64,000 bases of DNA from Nevskiaceae bacterium (GTDB lineage: Bacteria > Pseudomonadota > Gammaproteobacteria > Nevskiales > Nevskiaceae). Below are positions 52,453 through 61,525 of the stretch, piece by piece. The stretch spans positions 124,001 through 188,000 of the forward strand of contig SSEB01000008.1 of assembly GCA_008012115.1 (NCBI GenBank), written 5' to 3'. Under the pieces are notes generated by a model, which ran no database searches, was not told the origin of the DNA, and worked only from the letters and a program-made list of their open reading frames with translations. The stretch's first letter is position 1; every line of letters begins with the position of its first letter. The translations under genes and the position numbers were made by a program.

Positions 52453-54726
52453 ATGAGCAAACGACGCGACGTTCCAGGCATCCGTGAATACAACGGCCCG
52501 GCGGGGGGCTGGGGCGCCCTGCGCGCAACCGCACAGGCGATCCATCAGCAGATGGACACGCTCGAAGCGCCGATCACCCTGCTGCGTACCAACCAGCCAG
52601 CAGGCTTCGACTGCCCGGGTTGCGCCTGGCCCGACAAGGAGCACCGCTCCACCTTCCAGTTCTGCGAGAACGGCGCCAAGGCGGTCACGTGGGAGGCCAC
52701 CAGCAAGCGGGTGACCCCGGATTTCTTTGAGGCGCACACGGTATCGTCGTTGCTGTCGCTGCCCGATTTCGAGCTGGAGAATTTCGGACGCCTGACACAC
52801 CCCATGGCCTACGACCCGGCCACCGACAAATTCAAAGCCGTCGAGTGGGACGCCGCGTATTTCCGCATCGGTGAAATCCTGCGTGGATTGCCCTCCGCCG
52901 ATCAGGTCGAGTTTTATACCTCTGGCCGCGCCTCCAACGAAGCCGCGTATTTGTTCCAACTGTTTGCCAGGGAGTACGGCACCAACAACTTTCCCGACTG
53001 TTCGAACATGTGCCACGAGGCGACCAGTGTCGGTCTGCCGCAATCGATCGGCATCGGCAAAGGCACCGTGTCCCTCGATGATTTTGAAAAAACCGAGCTC
53101 ATCATCTCGATCGGGCACAACCCGGGCACCAACCACCCGCGCATGATGGGCACGCTGCACGAGGCCTCACGCCGCAAGGTCCCCATCATCGTCTTCAATC
53201 CCATGCGCGAACGCGCGCTGGAACGGTTTGCTGATCCGCAGAATTTTCTGGAGATGGCGACTTATGGCTCCACGCCGATTGCATCCACCTACTATCAAGT
53301 AAAGGCCGGTGGTGATGCCGCCGCGCTCAAGGGCATCATGAAGGCGCTGCTGGCCATGGAGACCCATCAGGGTGGCGTGATGGATCACGCATTCATCAGC
53401 GAGCACACGCAGGGCTTCGAGATGCTGGCCGCGGATCTGGAGGCGACATCCTGGACTGACATTGAAACCGCCTGTGGCCTGAGCCGCGCCGATCTTGAAC
53501 AGGTTGCGCAGGCCTATGCGAAGTCGAATGCCACCATCGTGACTTACGGGATGGGCATCACTCAGCACAATAAGGGAACGGCAACCGTGCGCCTGGTGGC
53601 CGATCTGCTGCTGCTGCGCGGCAACTTCGGCAAGCCGGGAGCGGGCATCTGTCCCTTGCGCGGGCATTCCAATGTCCAGGGAAATCGTACCGTCGGGATC
53701 ACGGAAAAGCCCTCTGCAGCCTTTCTCGATCGCATCGAAGCAGTGTTTGGCTTCAAACCCCCTGCCACACATGGACATGACGCGGTCAAAGCGATGGAAG
53801 CCATGATTGCAGGATCGGCGAAAGCGCTGATCTGCCTTGGCGGAAACTTCGCGGTCGCCCTGCCCGATCCCGAGCGATGCTTCCCGGCAATGAAATCGCT
53901 CGATTTGAGCGTGCACATGGGCACGAAGCTCAATCGCTCGCACCTGCTGGTCGCCAGGGAAACATTTCTGCTGCCAGTGCTGGGCAGAACAGAAATGGAT
54001 ATCCAAGCCGGCGGACCACAGTCGATCACGGTAGAAGATTCGATGTCCATGGTTCACGCCTCAGCCGGCAAGCTCAAACCGGCCTCGGAGCACCTGCGGT
54101 CCGAGTCCGCTGTTGTCGCAGGAATCGCCCATGCCACGCTTCCGCAGAGCCGGGTGAACTGGCGGTCCCTGATTGAGGACTACGACCGCATCCGTGACCT
54201 GATCGAGCGGACCGTCCCCGGCTTTGAAGATTTCAACGCCCGCATCCGCCGTCCGGGCGGCTTTCGCCTGCCCTTGCCCCCCACCGAGAGAAAGTGGCCC
54301 ACGCCCTCGGGCAAGGCCGTGTTCTCCGTATTTGATGGCGTGCGGGTGAACTATCAGCCGTGGGCCGACGATGTGCTGCGCCTCATCACCATCCGCAGCC
54401 ATGATCAGTACAACACCACCATCTACGGCATGGACGACCGCTACAGGGGCGTCTTTGGCCGCCGTGACATCCTGTTCATGCACGCCTCGGATCTGGCTGC
54501 GCGCGGACTCGAACACGGCGATCGGGTCGACATCGAGACGGTGTCTCTTGGCAGGCCCTTGCGACTCGAAGGCATCACCGCCATCGAGTACGGCATCGCG
54601 CCTGGAACGGTCGCCGCCTACTATCCCGAAGCCAATGTGCTGGTGCCGCTGGACTACATCGATGAAGCCAGCGGTACGCCGTCTTACAAGTCCATTCCCG
54701 TCCGGATACTGCGCTCGCCGCAGTAG
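52453..54726 (+). CDS. Molybdopterin oxidoreductase, formate dehydrogenase alpha-like (YdeP/FdhF family)
   Basis: 757 residues from ATG 52453, preceded by GGAG. The N-terminal region carries C54, C57 and C71, compatible with an Fe-S cluster. The active-site position has Cys187 in PDCSNMCHEATSVGL, where FdhF has selenocysteine before His. Molybdopterin-binding repeats IISIGHNPGTNHP, ICPLRGHSNVQGNRTVG and MGTKLNRSHL are present, and the C-terminal cap TIRSHDQYNTTIYGMDDRYRG is that of YdeP/FdhF. No electron-transfer subunit is encoded nearby. Activity on formate is inferred from the fdhD partner. Codon use appears somewhat less GC-rich than in neighbours. Confidence 0.92.
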   Translation: MSKRRDVPGIREYNGPAGGWGALRATAQAIHQQMDTLEAPITLLRTNQPAGFDCPGCAWPDKEHRSTFQFCENGAKAVTWEATSKRVTPDFFEAHTVSSLLSLPDFELENFGRLTHPMAYDPATDKFKAVEWDAAYFRIGEILRGLPSADQVEFYTSGRASNEAAYLFQLFAREYGTNNFPDCSNMCHEATSVGLPQSIGIGKGTVSLDDFEKTELIISIGHNPGTNHPRMMGTLHEASRRKVPIIVFNPMRERALERFADPQNFLEMATYGSTPIASTYYQVKAGGDAAALKGIMKALLAMETHQGGVMDHAFISEHTQGFEMLAADLEATSWTDIETACGLSRADLEQVAQAYAKSNATIVTYGMGITQHNKGTATVRLVADLLLLRGNFGKPGAGICPLRGHSNVQGNRTVGITEKPSAAFLDRIEAVFGFKPPATHGHDAVKAMEAMIAGSAKALICLGGNFAVALPDPERCFPAMKSLDLSVHMGTKLNRSHLLVARETFLLPVLGRTEMDIQAGGPQSITVEDSMSMVHASAGKLKPASEHLRSESAVVAGIAHATLPQSRVNWRSLIEDYDRIRDLIERTVPGFEDFNARIRRPGGFRLPLPPTERKWPTPSGKAVFSVFDGVRVNYQPWADDVLRLITIRSHDQYNTTIYGMDDRYRGVFGRRDILFMHASDLAARGLEHGDRVDIETVSLGRPLRLEGITAIEYGIAPGTVAAYYPEANVLVPLDYIDEASGTPSYKSIPVRILRSPQ

Positions 54727-54778
54727 TCGACGCCGCCGACCACACCGGGACCGAACCGGCGCACCCGCCTCGCCGCCT

Positions 54779-55504
54779 TCAGCGCCGCGCCGTTGACAGC
54801 GCCAGCAGCCCCCGCAGCACGAGATCGTCACGCTGCTGCCAGCCGCTGCCCAGGTGCGGCAACAACACGGCGGCATCGCCACCACAGAGATAGCGCACCG
54901 GTGGTGCACCGGCGGCACGCACTCCGCGCTCGACCGCGCCCAGCGCCGCCAGGAACGCGCCCTGCCGCACGCAGGCCTCAGTGTCACGGCCCAGTCCATC
55001 GTGATAAGCGGTGCCGAGCTCGGCCGTCGGGAAGCGCGTGTTGCCCAGCGTGGCCTGCAGCATCGCCGTCAGCCCCGGCGCGATGAACCCACCCTGGTGC
55101 CGGCCCTCGGCGTCGACGGCGTCGAACGTCAGCGCAGTGCCGGCGCTGACCACGCAGCAGGCCTCGCGCCGCTCGCTCCAGGCGGCCAGCATCATCAGCC
55201 AGCGGTCAACGCCGAGCCGGGCCGGTTCCGCATAGGCACTGCGAAGTCCGAGCTGCGTGTCGCCGCTGCGGGCAAAGCGCGGCGGAACGCCGAAACGGTT
55301 CGTCACGGCTTGCGCGATGGCGGCCTCGTGCTGCTGGCCGACCACATGCGCGATCCACACCGCCTGCAGGGGCCGCTGCGGCAACTGGCTCAAAGCTGTC
55401 GCCGGCTCGCCGCGATGCGTCACCGCGACCGTGGGCGACAGGACAACGCCGTCCCACAGCGCCCATTTCAGGCGGCTGTTGCCGATGTCGATCAGCAGGA
55501 TCAT
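54779..55504 (-). CDS. coaX: Type III pantothenate kinase
   Basis: 241 residues. ASKHA-fold motifs: phosphate-1 loop MILLIDIGNSRLKWAL, then LGVDRWLMMLAAW and VVSAGTALTFDAV (phosphate-2), and GGFIAPGLTAMLQAT. These are CoaX signatures; it phosphorylates pantothenate, the first step of coenzyme A synthesis, and is not feedback-inhibited by CoA. It overlaps birA by 4 bp (ATGA), the conserved birA-coaX order. Confidence 0.95.
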   Translation of the reverse strand: MILLIDIGNSRLKWALWDGVVLSPTVAVTHRGEPATALSQLPQRPLQAVWIAHVVGQQHEAAIAQAVTNRFGVPPRFARSGDTQLGLRSAYAEPARLGVDRWLMMLAAWSERREACCVVSAGTALTFDAVDAEGRHQGGFIAPGLTAMLQATLGNTRFPTAELGTAYHDGLGRDTEACVRQGAFLAALGAVERGVRAAGAPPVRYLCGGDAAVLLPHLGSGWQQRDDLVLRGLLALSTARR

Positions 55505-56481
55505 GCGAGCCGCAGGCTGATGTCGCCGGCGTGCACGCTCTGCAACTGGCCCAGGGTCTCCAGCAGCAGCGCGCCGTGCTCGTCAATGCCACGCGCCGTG
55601 CCCACCAGTTCGCGCGCCGGCGACAGCACGCGCACCTCGCGGTCGCGCGTCAGGTCCAGCGCCGCCCAGTCTGCCGCGAAAGGCTCAAAACCCCGCGCCT
55701 GGAAACTCTCCAGCGCCGTGAGCAGGCCCCGCAGCAACTGCGTGGCCAGCGCATTGCGCGACGCCGTCGGCAGACCGCGCGAATCCAGGGCCTCGTTCAG
55801 CGCTATCCACGGCTGCGTGACGCCCTGCGCCTGCGCCGCGCTCATGGCGACATTGAGGCCGACGCCGACGACGACCCGGCAGGGCCCGCCCGCCTCGGCG
55901 CGATGCTCTATCAGGATGCCGCCCAGCTTGCGGCCATCGACGTAGAGATCGTTCGGCCACTTCAGCTTCACCGCATCGAGGCCTGCCGCCTGCACCGCCT
56001 GGGCACAGGCGACACCCACCGCCAACGGCAGGGCCGTGAGCTGGCGCGGCCACTGCGGAAACGACCAGGCGAGCGAGAGATACAGGTTGGCGCCGAACGG
56101 CGAGATCCAGTCGCGGCCACGGCGGCCGCGGCCTGCAGTCTGGAATTCCGCGAACAGCGCCTGCGGGTCCTGTGCCGGATCGCCCTCCATCAGCAGGGCG
56201 TTGGTCGAGGTGGCGACGCTGAGCACTCGCACGCGACATTGCGGCGCCGCGGCCTGCAGCGCGTCGGCGGACAGCCGCTGCAGCGGTGCGGTCAACCGAT
56301 AGCCGAGGCCGGTACGGGTCTCGATGTCGAGCTGCCAGTCGCGCAGTTTCTCGATGCGTTTGGCCAGCGCCGCGCGGGTGATGCCGGCGCGTGCCGCCAG
56401 CGTCTCGCCGGAATGCCAGCCGCCGTCGGCCAGTGCATCGACCAGCGACAGCAGTTCGGTTTCGGTCAGCGGCTGAGCCAT
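55501..56481 (-). CDS. birA: Biotin-protein ligase / biotin operon repressor (BirA)
   Basis: 326 residues. An N-terminal winged helix (LLSLVDALADGGWHSGETLA to GYRL, about 8-70) precedes the catalytic domain. The biotin/AMP loop is GRGRRGRDWISPFG, with LKWPNDLYVDGRKLGGILIE and GVGLNVAM. The C-terminal SH3-like domain (about 275-326) follows. So it both biotinylates acetyl-CoA carboxylase and may repress biotin genes, if the DNA-binding part is active. ATG 56481 begins MAQPLTETELL. Overlaps plsY by 16 bp and coaX by 4 bp. Confidence 0.95.
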   Translation of the reverse strand: MAQPLTETELLSLVDALADGGWHSGETLAARAGITRAALAKRIEKLRDWQLDIETRTGLGYRLTAPLQRLSADALQAAAPQCRVRVLSVATSTNALLMEGDPAQDPQALFAEFQTAGRGRRGRDWISPFGANLYLSLAWSFPQWPRQLTALPLAVGVACAQAVQAAGLDAVKLKWPNDLYVDGRKLGGILIEHRAEAGGPCRVVVGVGLNVAMSAAQAQGVTQPWIALNEALDSRGLPTASRNALATQLLRGLLTALESFQARGFEPFAADWAALDLTRDREVRVLSPARELVGTARGIDEHGALLLETLGQLQSVHAGDISLRLA

Positions 56482-57119
56482 TTGCCAAGAATACGGGCTT
56501 TCTCGAAGCGGCTTTCGCTGCCGCGCGCCAGGCGCTGGATGTTCTCGCGGTGCTTCCACACCACCAGTACCGCCATCGCCAGCGAGAAGGCGAAGGTCAT
56601 CGAGTGCAGGCCATGCGCATCGAGACCCGCCGACCAGACCACGGCGATGGCCGCGGCGGTGAGCGTGGCCAGGCTGGCGTAGCCGGTCAGCAGCACCACC
56701 AGGATGAAGCCGCCAAGCATCCACAGCAGCGTCACCGGCATCAGTGCCGCGAACACGCCGGCCAGCGTGGCGACGCCCTTGCCGCCCTTGAAGCCGTAGA
56801 ACAGGGGATAGCAATGCCCCACGGCCACGGCGAGGCCACAGAGATAGGCCTGCAGTTCGCGCGGCACCTCGGTGGCGCCGGCCCAGCTCCACTGGATCGC
56901 CGGCATGAAAGTCACTGCGCCGACCCCCTTGAAGAAATCGATCAGCAGCACCGCCAGCGCGAAGCCCTTGCCCTGCGTGCGCAGCGCATTGGTGGCACCG
57001 ACATTGCCGCTGCCGACCGTGCGCAGATCGACGCCGCCGCGCAGCTTGCCGATCAGCTGGCCGCCCATGAGGTTGCCGATCAGGTACGCCCCCACCACCT
57101 TGAAGAACAGTTCGATCAT
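56466..57119 (-). CDS. plsY: Glycerol-3-phosphate acyltransferase PlsY
   Basis: 217 residues, about seven helices. The three cytosolic motifs are seen: SGNVGATNALR (phosphate loop), the HCYPLFYGFKGGKGVAT segment with GKGV, and the late WKHRENIQRLARGSE. It transfers the acyl group from acyl-phosphate to glycerol-3-phosphate in phospholipid synthesis. ATG 57119 is 16 bp downstream of the M61 peptidase stop. Its end overlaps birA by 16 bp. Confidence 0.95.
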   Translation of the reverse strand: MIELFFKVVGAYLIGNLMGGQLIGKLRGGVDLRTVGSGNVGATNALRTQGKGFALAVLLIDFFKGVGAVTFMPAIQWSWAGATEVPRELQAYLCGLAVAVGHCYPLFYGFKGGKGVATLAGVFAALMPVTLLWMLGGFILVVLLTGYASLATLTAAAIAVVWSAGLDAHGLHSMTFAFSLAMAVLVVWKHRENIQRLARGSESRFEKARILGKWLSR

Positions 57120-57135
57120 GCGTCCCTTCCCCGCC

Positions 57136-58923
57136 TCATACGCCCAGCCAGGCCTTGCGGCGTCGCAGGCTTGGGCCCCTGGCGGCGGCCAGCGTCATTG
57201 TCCAGGTATCGGCGGGCGGCGCCGACGGCACCAATGGGCGATCGATCAGCTCATCGCCGCGGAACAATTGCAGCGTCACGGCTCGCCCCGGCGTCAGCCT
57301 CCCGGCCTGCGCCGCCCAGCCGCCCGCGGTGATGCGCAGACCATCGAGCGCCACCAGTTGGTCGTTGACCGACACGTCGGCGCGTGCCGCCGGTCCACCG
57401 GCCAGCACTTGCGCCACGCGCGTATCGCCGGCGCGCAGCTTCAGTCCGGTGTACGCACGCGGCGGCTCGCCGGAGGCGCGGCCGCCGGCATCGGACTCGC
57501 TGATCGCGGCGCGGACTCTGGCCTCGACGCCGAACTCGGCGAGCAACGCCGCCACCGGCAGTTCCGCTGTCGAACGCAGCCAGCGATCGAAGCGCGGCGC
57601 CAGCCGCAGGCCGGACAACTCTTGCGCCACGGCCTCGAGCCCGCCTTCCGGCACGCCGATACCGCGCGCGCCGTAGCGGACCCACAGCGCACGCAGCACG
57701 TCGTCGAGCGTGACGCTGGATTCCAGCCGCAGCGTCAGGTCCAGGCACATCGCCGCCAGGCCGCCCTTGACGTAGTAGCTGACGGTGGCGTTCGGCGTGT
57801 TCTCGTCCGGCTGGTAGTACTTGATCCAGGCCTCGAAGCTGGCGTCGGCCAGCGTCTGCACCTCGCGACCCGGCGTGCGCTGCAGGCGCGTGGCGTTTTC
57901 GGCGACGACATCGAGATAGCCCGCCGCATCGAGGATGCCGGCGCGCAGCAGGAACAGGTCGTCGTAATAGCTGGTGACGCCCTCGTAATGCCAGAGATCC
58001 CGCGTGTAGGCCTCGGCGCCGAGATCGGATTGCAGGAAGCGCTGCGCGGTGATGCGCTTGACGTTCCAGAGATGGAAATACTCGTGGCTGCACAGCCCGA
58101 GGAAGCCGCGGTAGTCCTTGCCCAGCTTGCTCTCGCCCGGGCGCGGCAGGTCGTTGCGCGAGCAGATCAGCGCGGTGGAGCTGCGATGTTCCAGCCCGCC
58201 GTAGCCGGCGCCGACGACATTGGTCAGGAACAGGTACTCGTCCAGCTTCGGCTGCTGGCCAAACAGCTCGCGCTCGACGTGGCAGATCTTCGCAAGATCG
58301 CGCGCCACGCGTTCGCGGTCGAGTTCGTAGCGACCAGCGAGTACCAGGGCGTGCGGAATGCCATCGACATCGAAGTCGATACGCTCGAAGTCGCCCAGTT
58401 CCACCGGGTGGTCGATCAGGTCCTCGTAGTCCGGCGACACGTAGACGCCGAAGCCGTCCTTGCCGATCTTCTTTGCTTTAAGCGTGGTCGCCAGCCGCCA
58501 GCCACGGCACAGCGCGTCCTCGGGCCGGCGGATTTCGATCTCGAAGCCACCCTGCTCGCAGCCGGCCGGGCAGTAACACAGCGAGCTGGCGTTGAAGAAG
58601 CCGCGGCGCGTGTCGAGATACGCCTTGCGCACGGATTCATCGTAGGAATACACGCGGTACTCGATGGTCAGCGCGCCCTTCACCGGCGCGCAGCGGAAGC
58701 TGCGCTTGTCGAGCCGCTCGATAACGACCGGCTTGCCGCCCGCCTGCGCGCGCAGATCCTGCACATGCTTGGCGAAGTCGCGCACCAGGTAGCTGCCGCG
58801 CAGCCAGGACGGCAGGCGGAACCCCTGGCCCGCAGGATCGGGCCGTCCAACGGTGCAGGTGACGGCGAACAGGTGCGCGCGCGGATCGGCGGCGACAACG
58901 GTATAGCGGACGGCGGGCTTCAT
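57136..58923 (-). CDS. M61 family peptidase (glycyl aminopeptidase) with PDZ domain
   Basis: 595 residues from ATG 58923 (MKPAVRYTV); an ATG at 58932 adds three residues. The zinc motif HEYFHLWNVKRI (HExxH) is intact, with YEGVTSYYDDLFLLRAG, where Glu is the third ligand. The N-terminal beta domain has RLPSWLRGSYLVRDFAKHVQDLRA, the family start. A C-terminal PDZ domain (about 490-575, GDTRVAQVLAGGPAARADV) follows. No signal peptide is evident, so probably cytoplasmic. Members cleave N-terminal Gly/Ala residues. A 114-bp dyad element lies 73 bp upstream. Confidence 0.92.
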   Translation of the reverse strand: MKPAVRYTVVAADPRAHLFAVTCTVGRPDPAGQGFRLPSWLRGSYLVRDFAKHVQDLRAQAGGKPVVIERLDKRSFRCAPVKGALTIEYRVYSYDESVRKAYLDTRRGFFNASSLCYCPAGCEQGGFEIEIRRPEDALCRGWRLATTLKAKKIGKDGFGVYVSPDYEDLIDHPVELGDFERIDFDVDGIPHALVLAGRYELDRERVARDLAKICHVERELFGQQPKLDEYLFLTNVVGAGYGGLEHRSSTALICSRNDLPRPGESKLGKDYRGFLGLCSHEYFHLWNVKRITAQRFLQSDLGAEAYTRDLWHYEGVTSYYDDLFLLRAGILDAAGYLDVVAENATRLQRTPGREVQTLADASFEAWIKYYQPDENTPNATVSYYVKGGLAAMCLDLTLRLESSVTLDDVLRALWVRYGARGIGVPEGGLEAVAQELSGLRLAPRFDRWLRSTAELPVAALLAEFGVEARVRAAISESDAGGRASGEPPRAYTGLKLRAGDTRVAQVLAGGPAARADVSVNDQLVALDGLRITAGGWAAQAGRLTPGRAVTLQLFRGDELIDRPLVPSAPPADTWTMTLAAARGPSLRRRKAWLGV

Positions 58924-58996
58924 GCGCAGCATCGGGGCAGGGATGCGGACTATTATGCCTGCGACGCCCCGGCGAGCTTTTTTCGCGCGAAAAGTC

Positions 58997-59110
58997 GTCA
59001 CCCGCTCATGTCAGCTTATGTTTCAAGTTTGTTTATTTTTATTTATTTAACTTATATTTAATATATAAAATATAACAATCTTGCGAGGGAAATGACCCTA
59101 AGCGGGTGAC
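58997..59110. repeat. 114-bp dyad element, copy 6
   Basis: Left end GTCACCCGCT (58997-59006) and right end AGCGGGTGAC (59101-59110). Unlike the others the second base pair is T/A instead of C/G on both sides, so the ends have changed together and stay perfectly complementary. Core 59031-59076 runs GTTT to TATAAC with 43 of 46 bases A/T. It separates divergent genes (M61 peptidase, histidine kinase), 73 and 76 bp from their starts. Confidence 0.92.
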
Positions 59111-59186
59111 ACCTGCGCGACGTTCGCGTGACGCTTTCATCTGTCGGTCATACCGGCTTCACATGCGTCCACTATCGTTGCGCGTC

Positions 59187-60497
59187 ATGTCGATAGCGTC
59201 CCTCAAACCCACCGGCGACATTGCGGCGCTGCTGACGCGCGTGCCGGCAATTTCGCCCACTACACGCATCAGCGACGTCGGCGAACTCTTCCTCAACGAC
59301 ACCTACGCGCGCCTGCTGTCGCTGCCGGTGGTCGACAAAGGCGTCCCGGTCGGCAGCATCAGCCGCTATCAGATGATCAACATCTTCCTGATGCGCTTCG
59401 GCCGCGAGATTTACGGCGCCAAGCCGGTGTCGCAGGTGATGAACGCACAGCCGCTGCTGGTGCCTATCGAGCAGCCGCTGGACGCGGCGGCGCAGCACGT
59501 CGCCCGCAACATCGGCACGCCGATCACCGAGGACTTCATCATCACCGAGAACGGCCGCTACCTCGGCGTCGGCATCGTGCTCGACCTGCTGCGGGCCATG
59601 GAGCAGCGCGTCGCCGCCTCCACCGCCAGCCTCGCCGAGGCCTATGGCCAGCTCAAGGCCTCGCAGGCGCAACTGGTGCAGTCGGAGAAGATGGCCTCGC
59701 TCGGCCAGATGGTGGCGGGCGTGGCGCACGAGATCAACACGCCGCTGGGCTACCTGCGCAACAACGTCGAGATGATGCAGGGCGTGTTCGGCCAGTTGCG
59801 CGAGGTGCTTGCCGATCACGACCGCCTGCTCGACCTGATGGCGGCGGAGTCGCCGGATGAGGACGCCATCCACCAGCAACTGGTCAAGGCCTCCAGCGCC
59901 TCCGCCGAACTGCGCGACAGCGGCACGCTGGACGACACCGAGGCGCTGTTCAAGGATACGCTGTTCGGTGCCGACCAGATCAAGGAGCTGGTGGTCAACC
60001 TGCGCAACTTCAGCCGCCTCGATCAGGCCAAGGTTGCCGAGGTCAATCTCAACGAGAGTCTCGACCAGACCCTGGTGATCGCGCGCAACGTGCTCAAAAA
60101 CAAGGTCGAGATCCTGCGCCGCTATGGCGAGATTCCGCCGGTGGCGTGCTCGCCCTCGCAGATCAACCAGGTGCTCCTCAATCTCATCACCAACGCCGCG
60201 CAGGCGATCGAGCACAATGAAGGTCGCCTGCTGCTCAAAACCGAGAGCGACGACAGCCACGTGCACGTCAGCGTGCAGGACAACGGCCGCGGCATTCCGC
60301 AGGAACACCTGCAGAAAATCTTCGATCCGTTCTTCACCACCAAGCCGGTCGGCCAGGGCACCGGGCTCGGCCTGTCGATCTGCTACCAGATCGTGCAGGC
60401 GCACGGCGGCAAGCTGCGCGTCGCCTCCATCCCCGGCAAGGGCTCGCGCTTCGTCGTCAGCCTGCCGCTGGCCACCGCGCAGGCCGCCGCTGCCTGA
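59187..60497 (+). CDS. CBS-domain sensor histidine kinase
   Basis: 436 residues from ATG 59187; an in-frame ATG at 59163 adds eight residues. There is no membrane helix. Residues about 10-135 resemble a CBS pair ([24 protein letters not shown] and [23 protein letters not shown]). A coiled coil leads into HisKA with phospho-acceptor His181 in [16 protein letters not shown]. The ATP-binding domain has N-box [11 protein letters not shown]1 VQDNGRGIP and G2 [14 protein letters not shown]. Probably a cytoplasmic sensor of a nucleotide-like ligand. It pairs with the dual-receiver regulator 13 bp downstream. Confidence 0.9.
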   Translation: MSIASLKPTGDIAALLTRVPAISPTTRISDVGELFLNDTYARLLSLPVVDKGVPVGSISRYQMINIFLMRFGREIYGAKPVSQVMNAQPLLVPIEQPLDAAAQHVARNIGTPITEDFIITENGRYLGVGIVLDLLRAMEQRVAASTASLAEAYGQLKASQAQLVQSEKMASLGQMVAGVAHEINTPLGYLRNNVEMMQGVFGQLREVLADHDRLLDLMAAESPDEDAIHQQLVKASSASAELRDSGTLDDTEALFKDTLFGADQIKELVVNLRNFSRLDQAKVAEVNLNESLDQTLVIARNVLKNKVEILRRYGEIPPVACSPSQINQVLLNLITNAAQAIEHNEGRLLLKTESDDSHVHVSVQDNGRGIPQEHLQKIFDPFFTTKPVGQGTGLGLSICYQIVQAHGGKLRVASIPGKGSRFVVSLPLATAQAAAA

Positions 60498-60510
60498 ACC
60501 GGAAACCCCG

Positions 60511-61461
60511 ATGAAACCCACCCTGGTGCTGGTCGATGACGAAGAGCGCATCCTGCGCTCGCTGGCCATGCTGTTCCGCCCGCACTACAGCCTGTTCACC
60601 ACCGTCGATGCGCGCGAGGCGCTGGATTACGTGCGCAACCATCCCACGCACGTGATTGTCAGCGACCAGCGCATGCCGGCGATGCGTGGCGCCGACCTGC
60701 TCAAGGCGGTGAAGGACATCTCGCCCAACACCATGCGCCTGCTGCTCACCGGCTACTCGGAGCTGGAAGCCATCGTCGCCTCGGTCAACGAGGGCGAGGT
60801 GTTCCGCTTCATCAACAAGCCCTGGGACGCCGCCGAACTCAAGCAGACCGTCAACCACGCCGCCGAGATCGCGCTGAACCTGTTCAGCGCCGAGCCGGCC
60901 GTGCGCCCACCCGTGGCCACGCTGACCGAAACCGGCAGCTTCGTCGCGCCGCAGCCCGGCGAGGGCATCCTGGTGATCGACGACGATGCCGAGGTCTACA
61001 AGGCGGTGCAGGAGATCGTTGGCCCCGCGCAGCCTGTGCACTGGGCCTCCAGCCTCGAGCAGGCCTTCGCGCTGCTGGCGGAGCGCGAGATCGGCGTGGT
61101 GATCTCGGAACTGTTCGTGCGCCGCGAGGCCATCGCGCTGGCACTCAAGCTGCTCAAGGCGCAGCACCCGGAAGTCGTCACCATCGTGATGACGCCGTTC
61201 CAGGACACCACGGTGCTGATCGGCCTGATCAACCAGGGCCAGGTCTACCGCTTCCTGCCCAAGCCGATCCGGCGCGGGCCGCTGGGCATGAACATCGCCT
61301 CGGCGCTGCGCCACCACCGCGCCCTCAAATCGGCGCCGCGACTGCGCGAAGCGCATGCAGTGGAGACCCTGCGTCAGCCCGAGGACAGCGTCATGGCGAC
61401 GCGCGTGATGGGTTTTCTCGGGCGCCTGCGCAACCGCAACTTCGCCAGCAGCCGCGCCTAG
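60511..61461 (+). CDS. Response regulator with two receiver domains (second one degenerate)
   Basis: 316 residues. The first receiver (1-125) has D9/D10, phospho-acceptor D52 in VIVSDQRMP, T80 and K103, so it can be phosphorylated by the kinase just upstream. The second (about 152-285) keeps the acid cluster D157-D159 and a Lys in FLPKPI, but the aligned phospho-acceptor is Glu200 (GVVISELF), a natural phosphomimic. The tail has no DNA-binding output. Probably a relay or protein-interaction regulator. Confidence 0.85.
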   Translation: MKPTLVLVDDEERILRSLAMLFRPHYSLFTTVDAREALDYVRNHPTHVIVSDQRMPAMRGADLLKAVKDISPNTMRLLLTGYSELEAIVASVNEGEVFRFINKPWDAAELKQTVNHAAEIALNLFSAEPAVRPPVATLTETGSFVAPQPGEGILVIDDDAEVYKAVQEIVGPAQPVHWASSLEQAFALLAEREIGVVISELFVRREAIALALKLLKAQHPEVVTIVMTPFQDTTVLIGLINQGQVYRFLPKPIRRGPLGMNIASALRHHRALKSAPRLREAHAVETLRQPEDSVMATRVMGFLGRLRNRNFASSRA

Positions 61462-61511
61462 GCGCCCGCTTATCGTTGCGATGGTTGCCCGGAGCGGCGC
61501 AACGCGGCCGC

Positions 61512-61517
61512 TATACT
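61512..61517 (+). promoter_or_regulatory. Putative -10 box giving a nearly leaderless transcript
   Basis: TATACT ends 8 bp before the ATG of the two-CxxCH lipoprotein gene. Transcription would begin within a few bases of the ATG. The nearest TTGCCC is 21 bp upstream, too far for a normal -35, and no ribosome site is visible, so a leaderless start is possible. Confidence 0.4.
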
Positions 61518-61525
61518 CCGCCCGC

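Noticed and set aside
52706..52715. AGCGGGTGAC inside the formate-dehydrogenase-like gene, matching a dyad-element end
   Set aside because: It lies within an intact coding region, has no CACCCGCT 94 bases upstream and no A/T core, so it is a chance match.
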